A stretch of DNA of 64,000 nt from Linepithema humile (GCF_040581485.1 NC_090130.1:4464001-4528000), one strand, 5' to 3'; positions 51,744 through 63,262 are shown, numbered from the stretch's first letter. The notes: generated from the sequence alone by a model not told the origin. A program made the numbers and translations.

Positions 51744-51749
51744 TTTATT
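51744..51749 (-). terminator. Candidate polyadenylation signal for AMFR
   Basis: AATAAA on the minus strand, about 450 bp past the AMFR stop. Other AATAAA matches occur farther on in this AT-rich DNA, so this is only the nearest good candidate. Confidence 0.35.
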
Positions 51750-52195
51750 ACCGGCATGATATTTAAGTAAGATTGCATAAAAATCTTAACTCCATCTTCG
51801 ACTATCATCTAGTCGACTCATTGTAGCTCTCATTCTATTCTATGGCATTGAGTGATTGGCTCAATATGCTAATAATCGATCATGAGTATATCGTTTCACA
51901 ACCTCTCGATAATCTTAGCAAAGTTATCGCGTCTAATCTCTCGACTATGATCTCAATTTGTCGTTACCAATTACGAGCACTAACTGTTAAATACACAAAG
52001 AGATCTCTCGGATATGCTCTTGCTGTATTTAATGATCAGTCATCAGCAAAGAGTACATACGTTGCCCGCGATCTTATCTTGTATTCGGAAAAAAAACACA
52101 AAAAAAAATACGCAACTCACCAACGACAGCACAGCTATGAAGCTCTGCGATCTATATTCGAAATCATATCAACAGGTCTGACTTCTGCTTTACAT

Positions 52196-55100
52196 CTAGG
52201 ATGTAATCTGTTCCGTGTTCTGCAAATTTGCCGAATCAATCTCGGTTTTACGATACTTCTCTAAATACCTTCTGCGTGCTGTTAATCGCATATGCTCTTT
52301 TCGCCGTTGGAGTATGAGTTCTCTTTCGGCAGATGATTTCGAGAAACGCCCACCAAGACTCGAGGGCTCTTCTCCGCTGCACAAAAATATATTAAACGAG
52401 ATGATTAAGGATGTCCTAGATTACTATACAGTACGGATTGTTTACACAAACAATAATGAAATTATACTATCGCACATTCTTAATTCTTTATATTTCGTTA
52501 CCTGTCGGCAAATGGGATATCAAATCTGGGATCTGGCGAATTTTGGATCGAAGAACTGGGCATAATGTTCATCATGGTCGTTTGCGTTTGCGGGACGGAC
52601 TCTGCTTGTGGTTCTTCGATCAAGTGGTGTGGTATAGTTAATACTCCGTCGAGTATATTCTCCACTGTCCACTCGACTGACCGGGTCATTCTAAGATCTT
52701 CCAAAATCACATTGCGAGGATAATGAGGAAAAAGTTGCTGAACCTGAAAGAGCATTTTTATTATTGGTTATTTTGCCTACAACTCACAAACACATTTCTT
52801 TATAAGTCAAAATAAGAAGCAATTTTTTGTTACATAAAACTTTAAATTTATATTTTATGAATTACCTGTCTCGCCATAGCATCCATTTGAGAATTAGTGT
52901 GTGCCAATGTGGAGATGTTTCCGCGCAATCTGTTGTGCGAGACCTCGACGGAAAAGCTGGGCAACCAAGACACATATCTCGATCCATCGAGAAAGAGGAA
53001 GAAATGATTACCATTTCTTCTCGTGGGAGTCTGTGGTTCCGGTGGCATCTCCGGAGTGCTCTCTCTATGATTCGCTTGCATACTCAAGGCCAATCGGCAA
53101 GTGGGACAGGACGTGTCCTGTTCTAACCAGGATTGCAAGCACGAATTATGGAACAAGTGCGCGCATGGCAATTTACGAGCGCTTTCCATCTTCTCCCAGC
53201 ATATCGCGCAGTTATCAGAGTTCTCCGCTAACTCATCTTGCGATGCCATTGGATAACTAAAAAAAAAAAAAAAAACGGGGATAGATTAGTGGCATGCATA
53301 TACGTGTATACGTACGATAAATTGCATTGTTCGTAAATTTGTAATTTTTGAATTTGCTTTTGTATAAAATTTTATATCAACGTCATGATAAAATACATAT
53401 TATGTACTTTTGCTCCATATGATTTAGTACGGCTAAATAGTTCCTATGCTTCGTGATTCTCCGTTGTATCTCATAGAACAGGTATCTCAGTTGCATGCAA
53501 ATCACTAGCGATGCCATACTCAGAAAGATGTTACTCCACAGAAGCATGTGAACGTGATGAAGAAAGTCGACCGCCAGCACAATCAATTCTGAAGTCAAAT
53601 CCGTGTAGTAGGTCAAGGGACCGCGTTTGTCCCAAGAGCGTTGCGCCGAAGTGCCGGCGCCACGCGTATCATATAGATGAATCACGTAGCGTAGCATGAC
53701 ATGGATCGTACGCACTGCGAGCAAGATGCACTGTGGAAACAATTTATTATTAAAAATGAGATTAAAATCAATTAAATGTGAGGTAATCCATAACAAACTT
53801 TCGATTCGTATGTTTCAATCATATTTTAATAGAATTTTAAATTTATTTTTGTGAAATCTCAATTTAAAATACGTGTTACGTGTAAATACGTGATAAATCG
53901 TATAAGGAATATCGAAATATAACTGGTGTACGCCTTACCTCAGCTGCCATAAAAGCGAAGGTATTGAAAGATATGAAGAAGAAGGCTGCAGCGGTGCATA
54001 ATAAAAGCATGAAGGAAGATAGCGCAAGAATTGCCGCCAACAATCCGAGAAGCCGTGCGTGACTCCATCCTGGTGTGGTGGGCGAAAAGGACAGCTACAA
54101 TCCAACAATAATATACGTTATATACATCGCTACGCATCGCAATATCTTGTCGATCGTTTTGATTTTTAATATATCTCTGACGAAGAAATTATTTCAAAGC
54201 AAATATTTTCTAATTCTAAACTAATATTTATAAAGTGTAAAAACTGTGAGATATGTCTCTCTGATTTTGCTTTAACGTTGCCGGCTAAATCTTTTTTTAT
54301 GCATATACATCTTTTTGCTCTTCGTTATGCTTACATATTCAAATCGATCCTTGCAGAGTTGGCTGAGGAGGCTGAGAAAACCGAGCGCCGTGAACCATGC
54401 CCACCAGAGCACCACTTCGTCCATGTATTGTACGTTTAAAACGCCAAAAACGAAAATGAATTTGTAGAAGACAAAATTCCAAAATTTGTCCTTAAGATGT
54501 TGCCTCTCCGAAGCACGTAGCTCACCAAATACGAGCTTCTGGATGGATTTGCCGAGAAGAATCAACACGCAGTAAGCCATGTTGATTAAAGTCTGTAAAT
54601 GAAGAAAAAAATAATGCTAATGATTATGAATTGACATCTTGTGTTTTTATATATTTTTCATAAAAAAGCTATAAAGCTTGATGTAATGCTATAATGTTAA
54701 GAAAATTATGCATGCTGAAAAATTATCATAAATTACCATAAGCATATCGACTCTCTACTAAACTTGTTTAAAATCAGCGAAACATAAAGTATATTAAGGA
54801 ACACGGAATCTAAATTTCGCTATAAAATTTACTTTCACTTTGTTAAAAATTTGCGCATAATTGCGATCTTTAATTACGTGTTGGAAAATATTTTAAATCC
54901 ATTAATTAAAATAATAAAAATTAATTTAATTCAAAATTTTTAATTTGATCAAACTAAATATGAATCCATGATCTTGCTGTGTTTAATCTTTTTTAAATTT
55001 TTATATGCAAAACAGAATAAAATTAAAATGTTTTTCGACATGTGTATCCTACAAGGTGACAAATAGTCGAAATAAGTATTGTTTAATGACTGCCAAATGG

Positions 55101-56454
55101 TAGAAAGGCCATTTAATTTTAGACTCAAGTATTCTCCGTTTCAATGTCCGGCCAAATATTTCGAAATATACGCGGATGCAATTCGAGGCGCAAATCGCTG
55201 AGAAATCCTGATATCAGATCGAGATACGAAGTCAGAATGACAGAGATAAAAAGCTATGATAAGATTATATAAACCGTTTGATTATTCCTATACATACGAA
55301 CTTTCTACTATTTGATAATTCATATAACGCGGTCATAAAAACAAGTTTCGCGTATAAGTTTCCCAGTGCTACGCAAATCAGCTGAGGATGTATTATGCGT
55401 TCGAAAGGAACAATAGGTAGCGTAATCACGCGATAGTTGCGTAGTCGCAGACTACTCTCATAACAGAACACGTAATGTCATAATATAGGCGATGAAAGTA
55501 GCGCGTTCGAGAACTGCCGGCCGTAACAGCCGGCAGACATCGATTTTCTTCTCAAAGAAAAATCTACGGCCTGTAAAGGTGTCGTGAACGGGACCACTTA
55601 TTTTATTTAGATCGGTCGCGATCGAAAGTTTACGTCAACATTAAGACCAGGTTGTTCTTAGATATTGCATAAATCCTCGCTCATCGTTAGTGTTCGCTTT
55701 AGCTAGCGTATTACATTTATCATATCATTACAAACGAGAAACTAGAATGCACAAAGTATTTTATACAATACCGTTTTATATATAAATTATATAATTATTA
55801 TATAATTATATTTTATATAATTATTATATAAATTATTTTCTATAATAATTATATTTTATATAATTATTATATAAATTATTTTCTATAATAATTATATTTT
55901 ATATAATTATTATATAAATTATTTTCTATATTTACAATATATAATAGAAAATTGTGCAATTTAATGAAACTTTCAAGATTAATAAAAAAAAGATTTAAAA
56001 AAGATTTTTAAAAATATCAGATAAATGTTACTGAAGTTAAAATTTACATATTCTCTAAAACTCGTGGTTATCAAACAATTTAAAAAAAATGCGATGCAAT
56101 TGAAAGAATAAAATGATTAATCTGTGAACATTTTTTGCACGTGCATATTTCTGAATCTGAACTTTGAATAAACATCGTTTATTTAACTGTGAATAAACAT
56201 ACCCAGATGCAGACGGGTTCGTCCACCATGCATTCTACGAGTTCTTTGAGATGCGTGCCAAAACTTCTCGGATCGGTGTCGTCTCCGGTTATAGCGTTGG
56301 CGCCCACATCGACGTGTGTGTGATTCGTTCTCCAAGCAGGATCCTTGATTATTTGAGTGGCATAGTATATGGAGCACGACAGTATGGCGAAGCTTATGGT
56401 GGTGTACACCCGAAGGTTCGGGACCGGCAAGCGGTCTAAAAACTCCATCGGCAT
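52196..56454 (-). CDS. AMFR: AMFR/gp78 ER ubiquitin ligase
   Basis: Seven coding exons on the minus strand: 56203-56454, 54335-54592, 53939-54094, 53408-53730, 52866-53256, 52502-52743 and 52196-52376. They join in frame to 600 residues (human gp78 has 643). The product is the multi-spanning ER-membrane RING ubiquitin ligase of ER-associated degradation. Residues 1-300 carry hydrophobic segments with family blocks such as SERQHLKDKFWNF, LCKDRFEY, LSFSPTTP, HHVHMLLW and SLVICMQLRYLF. A RING-H2 domain spans Cys346-Cys383, with ligands C346, C349, C361, H363, H366, C369, C380 and C383. A CUE ubiquitin-binding domain (461 to about 495) contains LFPHYPRNVILEDL. A basic helix at 553-583 (KSSAEREL to RRRYLEKYR) matches the human G2BR, the UBE2G2-binding region. 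No VIM (p97-binding helix) follows. The start MPMEFLDRLP matches the human N terminus. AMFR diverges from SDF2. Confidence 0.93.
55514..55536. repeat. GC-rich perfect hairpin in AMFR intron
   Basis: CTGCCGGC, a 7-nt loop, then GCCGGCAG: a perfect 8-bp GC-rich stem inside the AT-rich intron between AMFR coding exons 1 and 2. Confidence 0.7.
55805..55931 (-). repeat. 43-bp tandem repeat in AMFR intron
   Basis: AT-only units starting at 55805, 55848 and 55891 with an exact 43-bp period. The last copy diverges at its end. Intronic, between AMFR coding exons 1 and 2. Confidence 0.85.
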
Positions 56455-56503
56455 GATTGGAAGAATTTTGAAGTCTTTTTTGTCGCTGAAGCACTTTCTA
56501 AAT
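56455..56503 (-). other. AMFR 5' UTR portion of exon 2
   Basis: On the minus strand a TTGCAG acceptor ends at 56504, giving a 49-bp untranslated stretch before the AMFR ATG. This implies an upstream non-coding leader exon. Confidence 0.6.
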
Positions 56504-56504
56504 C

Positions 56505-59249
56505 TGCAATCATAATTAATTTTATACCGAATCGTTTTCGAGTTCAAAAATTAATTTTTTTATGGATTTCGTATCCTCACTTGTGATTGGTTAAAGAAGT
56601 AGGCTATAATTTAGTTTTTAAATTACCTTGATTTTAAACACATCTGTTTATCAAAAAGCGAGTTAAACCAGTAAAACAAGTTTTTCGCATTTGGCATTCG
56701 CAGTGAAGGCCATTTAATTTTTGCTAGGGACAATTTAAAAATATTTTCCTTGAAAACACGTTTATTCAGGTGAATAATTAGCAGAATAATTACATCATAA
56801 ACATTTGTACGTGACACGCGACCGAGAATGATGTATGTAAAAAAGATAAACTTCAATAATGTAAAATTATTTTTATTGAAAATTTCATATTTTCGAAATT
56901 TGTCTATAGTTCGCAATTCTCAAGATTTTTTCTATGATATTAATTTTCTTATAAATAGACTCTTATTGCCTTATTATCATAATATGTTATTATCTTTAAT
57001 GATATGCGATTTTTGTATTGTATTGTTATTCAGCGATTTACATTTACAGAAATAATCGTATTTACATTTTGTCGCAAAATAATTCTCAAATGACGAAAAA
57101 TCTGAAAATATCACATGACGGCTGCTTTCGAAGAAACTTGACGACACTATGCGAAGATTAAAAACACGAATATGTGTTTCGAAGCAATAACGATCGTGAC
57201 TCAACGCAGACCTATCGCATTACATAGCACCGTGATATCGAATGCGACAAACCCACGTCGCGTTGATATTCTGTATATCGCCACGTAGTGCATATGTTAC
57301 AACCATGTTACGCCGGCAGTAACGGCAATTCCACGCTCTACATAGTGTCCGGTAAATTGTGAAGCGAGACGAGGAGATAAAAAGATAAAGCGTGTAGAAT
57401 AAATCGTCTTTTTTCTTCTTTGTGTAGAAAAAAAATCTTACATACAAAAATGATGTGTCTTTTAATTCTTATCTTAAATCTTATTAATTCACGAATCGAT
57501 TGTTCAAATATTTATGTTACTTTTCCATACGTTAAAAATACACGAAGATGTACGTGTTGCTAATATAATTTAATAAATCTTTCATAACAATCGAAACTTG
57601 CCTGCCAACTGTGTAACGCTGAAAATAATCACTGGCCATGTTTGACAGAAAAAATATCGCTGATAAAAATTGTGCGTCATAAATAAATATTCTCGGCTCA
57701 AATAAAAACCCCGTTGATTCACATTTGATTAAACCTCGACTAGTCAAGGAAAATGTAAATGCGTACCTTCTTATCTTTTAAAATGCATCAATATGCGCAA
57801 AAACAATATAGCACGTCTAAGGTCAATTTTTTGCATTTTGTATTGCAACTATATTCTTTTACAGGTTCTTCGTATCACATAAATTATAATGATCCTACAA
57901 ATTGCTATCAACTATTTGCATCGTTTTGTATTTCAAATTGACAGCATGTTTATATTCTTGAGCATTAACATAAATAATTATAGATCGTCATTAATATTGC
58001 GTGAATAGTACACGTGAGCGTTATTCTAAAACAACTGGAAAGATAAGCAGGAGAGAAGAAGCACATAAATATAATGGGAAAACACTGATGATGCAACATA
58101 CTACGTTTGAATGCTGTATTTAAACATAATTCGTATGCATTAAAGTAATTATGAAACTTTTCAATCATATTGCGATAACACACACAAAAAAAAAATAAAC
58201 TCGACGATGCAGACGCATTGAAAGATGTAGAAACGATTAGTTTCTTCGAGATTTTTGTTGTAAAAAGTTGAATTTGAAATGATTAAAAGATCCCTAATTA
58301 AAATTAACATCGTCGTTTCTGTATATTTCCCTAAAGTCCTTCAGATTTGAATTTTAGGTCGATCTATTCAAACCGAACGACTCTGAAGGAAAAAGCGACA
58401 TGCGGAATATTTCGGTGCAATCAGTAGAATATTTTTGTCTCTCCGGATTGGATAAATTTCACGCTATGCGTGGTCCTCGACGATATATGCCAAATATCGA
58501 TCGACACGTCGCAGATAGAAAGCGCCTTTCACGCGGTAAAGTCGGCAAAAGGGTTAACGCGAATGTGTCGCTTCCTGCAAGGTGGACGAACAGCTGGTAC
58601 GTGATAATTCGATTCGAAGACACCTGCATCGTACTGGCCTCTTGATGTTTTTTTCTGAGTTGTTTTTTTAACCGCCGAGCCTTTCTTTCCGAGCCGAATA
58701 TTCAAAACTTATTTTAGAGCCACGTTCTACAGTTGTATTACTGTATTGAAGATAAAACTTGTCATACTTTCAGCGTTTTCTGCATGTATTTTTACGCTAA
58801 ATTTGAAATGTATGGAATATCTTTCTATCGCTCTTTAGGTTTCGTATAGCTGTGTGTGCGTGTGATTTATGTACCGTTTCAAAAACACAAAACGCTTTCA
58901 TAAAACTGCTCTCTATTTATAAAGATGGTGTATTTAAGACATTCAGAAAGTTAATCTCTCTCTGATTTTCAACATGGACAAACAAATTTACAGAATTATT
59001 TAGGGTCACTCAAAAATCTTCTATGTAAGAAAAAAAAAACTATAAATAAAGATTGAATATAAAAAACTATTATTAGCTTCACCTAACAATACTTGTTGTG
59101 TTACACAATACTTATGACAGAAAATCGATGTATTTTGTTGTCAGTATAGTCTTTCGAGGCAGACAGAAAAGAGACGCAAAGTGAAGAAGACGTGAGCGAG
59201 CGGACGGCTGCGAAAATGAGATTCAAGGAAAAATTCAAGGAAAACTTAC
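56505..59249 (-). other. Probable AMFR leader intron
   Basis: Lies between the inferred leader-exon donor and the 56504 acceptor. AT-rich, except for a GC-richer patch at about 58380-58640 that has an unconvincing 81-residue plus frame and could be an intronic enhancer. No gene is supported. Confidence 0.45.
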
Positions 59250-59740
59250 CCCTCTGGCTGATGCCAAGAACACGCTTCCTCAAGCGTGCCGCATAACCAA
59301 CATCCACCGACGCTGGCGACAATCGTGCTTCTCGCTTGTTATAATCGCCTTTCGTTGATCGCACGCCGCGTCCACTTGTGCACCGGTTACACACAAAAAT
59401 CCAAAGACACCGGTTCCAGCAAGCCGTACGCGGTAGGAATGAGGAGGAACGGGATTACAGTCACAGGGCGACGCGGGGAGGGGGCGAAGGCAAGAGAGAG
59501 AGAAAAAAAGCGAGAGACGCAGAATGTGAAGACCGTGCCGTTCCGAAGAGGGAAAGGAAGGGGTAAGATGAGACCGGGGGGTAGGTGGATGGGTAGGTGG
59601 ACAGACGACGAGAAAGTGAGGAAGAGAGAGAGAAAGTGAGGAAGAGAGAGAGAAAGAGAGACGGACGTATGGCTTCCGCGGTCTGCTCCTCCTCAAACAG
59701 GCGCGGCGTCCCGTGCCCGACACGTGTCGCGTATTTGCGC
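59250..59740 (-). other. Probable AMFR non-coding leader exon
   Basis: A strong minus-strand donor, GTAAGT (59249-59244), follows AGAGGG. Upstream is a CpG-rich stretch with a GA/CT tract near 59490-59665. It pairs naturally with the 56504 acceptor. The exon's upstream limit is a guess placed near the E-box palindrome at 59718-59729. Frames of up to 147 residues here run through the CT tract and are not credible. Confidence 0.4.
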
Positions 59741-60570
59741 ACGCTACGTGAAAATATCCTTCCGAGGAGTCCGAGGCTGGTCGCGTCGTAACGTCGCCGC
59801 TATCGCGGACGTCTACATCGTGGACATGTCACGGGATTCCGACGGAAGACCTCCGAGCCTGATGCAATACAGACGCGCCGCATCGATCAGACACGGCGTA
59901 CGGCACGAACGCACGATCTCACGTTTCGTCACGACACACCCGCGCTTATAATCTGTGACTGCAGGACATATCACGTTGCAATCGTGACAGACACTACCGA
60001 TTGCGATGGACACTACGCGCTACCCGAAGCGCTCCCCGACCATATCGACAGTATTAGAAAGAAGACTGAAGCGGCTGATGCTCGCTCGGTAATGTAGCGG
60101 CCTAATCGTAGATAACATATGCAGCTAGACGAAGCATTCAGTCTGCAAAGTGAAGTCGGAAGTTAGCGACCAAGAGAAACAGTCAGTTTGTAAGTTTTAC
60201 TTCTCACTCGCGTACAAAGGTTTATAAATTTTTTTTATTTATTTGCAACGAGTTGGTATTTTTTAATAGTGTCATTTTTCTACGTGCTTGAGATAAAGCG
60301 AAATGTAAACTTGCAGCCGCTTCAATCGTAAACTGCAGATTTCCGGCTTTAATCTGTAAATCGAATGTTTCATCTATCGATACGTATTGTCATTGCAAAT
60401 AACGCATGGTGGCCAACCTTCCACTTCTTCGAGAATAGTAAACGTTGCGGAAGATGATTGGTCAATTTATCATTCCTTTCCGAGTATAACACGTTGTCGT
60501 ATCCTGTGTGTGAAAACAGTACATCGTTGGCCTTTTCTCTGAAATTTTATTTCTATCAATTATCCGTCAG
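59718..60570. promoter_or_regulatory. Shared AMFR/SDF2 divergent promoter region
   Basis: CpG-rich DNA between two head-to-head genes. Visible sites are a 12-bp palindrome, CGACACGTGTCG (59718-59729), containing a CACGTG E-box; TACGTG at about 59745; and CGTTG-N9-ATTGG at 60443-60461. The last is one base off the inverted ER-stress response element CGTGG-N9-ATTGG. A plus-strand GTAAGT at 60190 and a CCGTCAG just before the SDF2 ATG could bound a 5' UTR intron. If so, the ERSE-like site would be intronic. Confidence 0.4.
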
Positions 60571-60582
60571 AAAACGAACATA

Positions 60583-61803
60583 ATGGATTATACAGCACGT
60601 CTCTTTCTTTCGAGCTTTACGATACTCTTGCTTTGCATAAGTTATATTCAAGGTAATCTTTTATATCTATTGCATATGAATTATTACATTATTTATTATA
60701 AAAATTATTACATTGCTATCATTGTACGTCTACATTGCTATCATTATATGTCTGCCTAAATTACTTTTGCGGTTAATTTATTTCATGATGTTTTTATTTA
60801 ATTTATCGTATTCGTGTTCATTATTGATGCTTAAGTATTTTCAATAGTAAATGTTTTTATACTACATAATTATGTATATCTTAACATTTAATGTAGTAAA
60901 ATATACAACGTTAAATTGCATATAATTTGTATTTAAACAGCAATTTTATGAGTATACTATTTTGCAGCTAAGGGAACACAACATGTAACTTGTGGTTCTG
61001 TACTAAAGTTAATGAATGTCGATTACAATGTGAGGCTGCATTCCCACGATATAAAATATGGAAGTGGTAGTGGACAACAATCTGTGACCGGTACAGAGGT
61101 CAAAGAAGATGGTAATTCCTATTGGCTCGTCAAAGCGGAATCAGGAAAACAATGCGTAAGAGGGTAAGCTGTAACTTATAGTTCCACACAAATTTTTATC
61201 GATTATATTGAACATCTATATATTCATATTAATAAATTGTGATAATTTTTATAGGAAGCCGATTAAATGTGGAGACATTATCAGATTAGAACATGTCACA
61301 ACCAAGAAGAATCTCCACTCACATTTAGTTAGTTCACCATTGAGTGGAAAGCAAGAAGTGTCGGCATACGGAGACAACAAGGGAGACGGTGATACTGGTG
61401 ACAACTGGATATTAGTGTGCAACAATGATTTCTGGGAGAGAGATGATACGATTATGTTCAAGCATGTTGACACTGAGACGTATGTATATGCATGCAATAT
61501 ATTATTTATTTACTATAAATTCATTAAGTAATTTATTTTAAAATTCTCTTTAATAGAAATTTAAACTCGAATAAGAAAAATATTGTATATCTATAATGGC
61601 ATATAAATGACATGTATCTTTGTAATATGTTTAGATTCTTGGCTGTCAGTGGCAGAGCTTATGGTAACCCAATTAGTGGACAGATTGAAGTAGTAGGTGA
61701 CTATTCTGCAAATAGTCCTCACACGCAATGGACAACTATGGAAGGATTGTTTATTCATCCCAATGATTTCAAGGCACAACATCATCATCATACAGAATTA
61801 TAA
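60583..61803 (+). CDS. SDF2: SDF2, ER-lumen MIR-domain protein
   Basis: Four exons, 60583-60652, 60968-61163, 61255-61479 and 61635-61803, join in frame to 219 residues. This is stromal cell-derived factor 2 (SDF2/SDF2L1 family), a soluble ER protein of three MIR repeats that works with BiP/DnaJ chaperones in folding and is related to the MIR region of protein O-mannosyltransferases. A signal peptide covers residues 1-24 (hydrophobic FTILLLCISYIQA). The MIR repeats lie at about 30-88, 92-150 and 155-210. Conserved blocks include VRLHSHDIKYGSGSGQQSVT, IRLEHVTTKKNLHSH, DNWILVC and FLAVSGRAYGNPI. The C terminus, HHHHTEL, is a KDEL-like ER-retrieval signal. Phases at the introns are 1, 2 and 2. 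The start is the only ATG giving a signal peptide. It is head-to-head with AMFR and tail-to-tail with the DHHC gene. Confidence 0.95.
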
Positions 61804-62310
61804 ATACAAATTTTATAGCAATAACTAAATATAATTTTTTTTTTTTTTTTTTACAGGACCAGTTTAAGTCATAAAATAATAAGATTACTCATAGTCTATT
61901 CGAGAAACAACTTGTGTAAAATCAGTTACTTAAAATTCGCAAAATAATTCAAGAACAAAAATGATAACAGATTGGAATTCAAGAGCACTCTCGGTCTACC
62001 ATCATGTTTTTATTATAGCGATTACATTAATTTTGCTAGACATTTTTCAATAAGAATTTGATTGTATATATCTAATTTATATTATGGTTTAGTATAAGCA
62101 GCAATTCTTTTGTAAAGAATCCAAAAGTACATTAATTGTGAAAGACGCGAGTGTCTCTGTGTGATGCATAAATGTGTGTACATATATTTATATATTATAA
62201 TGTTTAAAATAATGCAACTTAATATTATAATAGATTTCAATGTAAGTACATCATAAAAAAAGTATATATGTTGGACTTAACGTCAGTCTACTATTTATCT
62301 AATTATAATT
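61804..62310. other. 3' overlap zone of SDF2 and the DHHC gene
   Basis: The 507 bp between the stop codons of two convergent genes. It contains a T-run at about 61838-61854 but no canonical plus-strand AATAAA soon after the SDF2 stop. The minus-strand AATAAA at 62013-62008 could serve the DHHC gene. Confidence 0.5.
62008..62013 (-). terminator. Candidate polyadenylation signal for the DHHC gene
   Basis: AATAAA on the minus strand, about 300 bp past the DHHC stop codon. Confidence 0.4.
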
Positions 62311-63147
62311 TCACACCTCCTTTAATTCGTATTTGTCATTGATGTCTCTTGTGCCTATGAGACCATTATATGGGAAAATAATATTCGATAGACCGTAGCT
62401 TCCAAATATCTCTTTCAGACTTTGCTTTCCCGTAACATTCGCGTAACGTTGTTTACCGGTTAAACAACTATAAAGTTTCCAGGTGCCGAACACTAGACAA
62501 ATACACAAAATTGACATCAGCAGGTCGAATATCGTGACGAGTAGTACACCCAAACTTTCTCTGGATTGCAACAATCTGGCCAGGTTGATGGGAAAACAAA
62601 AGTTCAAGAATATATTGAAGTAATCTGTGTCACTCAGAATGTGACTGACGTTTTCATACATGTACGGACCCAGCACGCACAAAGAGTACAAGCACGTCAG
62701 TGAAGTGTAGAAGCAAAACAGTATAAAGTTGCCCATATTCTGACGCAGCACACAAGCACCCAGGAAGAAACAGTGATGATCCCTGAAGTGAAAGCACTTT
62801 CGACAGAGGGAGCAGTGCTGGGTTGGCTTGTACATGTAACCCTGACACCTCTCGCAATGCCAGAATTTGTAGGTCATATAACCCAGCTCCACAAAAAACT
62901 TATTTTTGGAATTCACAGACTTAGGCGTCTGAACACTTACATTAAACAAATTATTTTGTACTTCTTTGATTTTCAATGGATTTGATCTATAGCTGATGCT
63001 ATACACTGAGTACCAATTTAAATATACTTGCATACAGAGGAAAAAAAATATTGGACAGATCTTCTGATTGATGTAACTCGTGAATGCAATGATGAATATA
63101 GTGCATGATAATGTCAATAACGGACATAACTTTTTAAAGACCTTCAT
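62311..63147 (-). CDS. ZDHHC24: DHHC palmitoyltransferase, ZDHHC24-like
   Basis: A single coding exon of 278 residues. DHHC enzymes transfer palmitate from CoA to cytosolic Cys residues of proteins at ER or Golgi membranes. The Cys-rich domain lies at about 96-140 (HCERCQGYMYKPTQHCSLC, then FRDHHCFFLG), with the DHHC motif at 123-126 and Cys126 as the acyl carrier. Four membrane spans are likely at about 8-26, 30-50, 139-164 and 198-226. The DHHCxxLGxCV pattern with a following GN, the short length and the lack of ankyrin repeats suit the ZDHHC24 group better than other DHHCs. The TTxE motif normally found after the fourth span is not evident; TGKQ occurs there twice (230-233 and 239-242). 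The ATG at 63147 was chosen because a TTTCAG acceptor ends at 63169 and the spliced upstream frame has a stop. The subfamily name is less certain than the DHHC assignment. Confidence 0.85.
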   Translation of the reverse strand: MKVFKKLCPLLTLSCTIFIIAFTSYINQKICPIFFFLCMQVYLNWYSVYSISYRSNPLKIKEVQNNLFNVSVQTPKSVNSKNKFFVELGYMTYKFWHCERCQGYMYKPTQHCSLCRKCFHFRDHHCFFLGACVLRQNMGNFILFCFYTSLTCLYSLCVLGPYMYENVSHILSDTDYFNIFLNFCFPINLARLLQSRESLGVLLVTIFDLLMSILCICLVFGTWKLYSCLTGKQRYANVTGKQSLKEIFGSYGLSNIIFPYNGLIGTRDINDKYELKEV

Positions 63148-63168
63148 ACAATTCTTTACATATTGAAT
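63148..63168 (-). other. 5' UTR portion of the DHHC coding exon
   Basis: A TTTCAG acceptor on the minus strand precedes 63168, leaving 21 untranslated bases before the ATG. Confidence 0.55.
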
Positions 63169-63233
63169 CTGAAACATATCTCATGTTAAAAGCAAGTATC
63201 TTTATGAGTACAATATATAAATTTAATTTTCAC

Positions 63234-63262
63234 ACACATATATATATATATATATAATATAT
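63234..63262. repeat. CA/TA microsatellite in DHHC leader intron
   Basis: A short CACA run followed by a TA run, in the inferred leader intron (63169-63556) of the DHHC gene. Confidence 0.85.

Noticed and set aside
51842..52264. 140-residue plus frame
   Set aside because: Lies antisense to the AMFR last exon and 3' UTR. No similarity to a known family is recognised.
52827..53260. Plus frames of 99 and 119 residues
   Set aside because: Antisense shadows of the AMFR RING exon, whose Cys/His ligands are intact on the minus strand.
59280..59723. Frames of 117-147 residues on both strands upstream of AMFR
   Set aside because: They run through a GA/CT tract in the probable AMFR leader exon or promoter and have no recognisable domain.
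62773..62985. Plus frame of 70 residues
   Set aside because: Antisense shadow of the DHHC coding exon.
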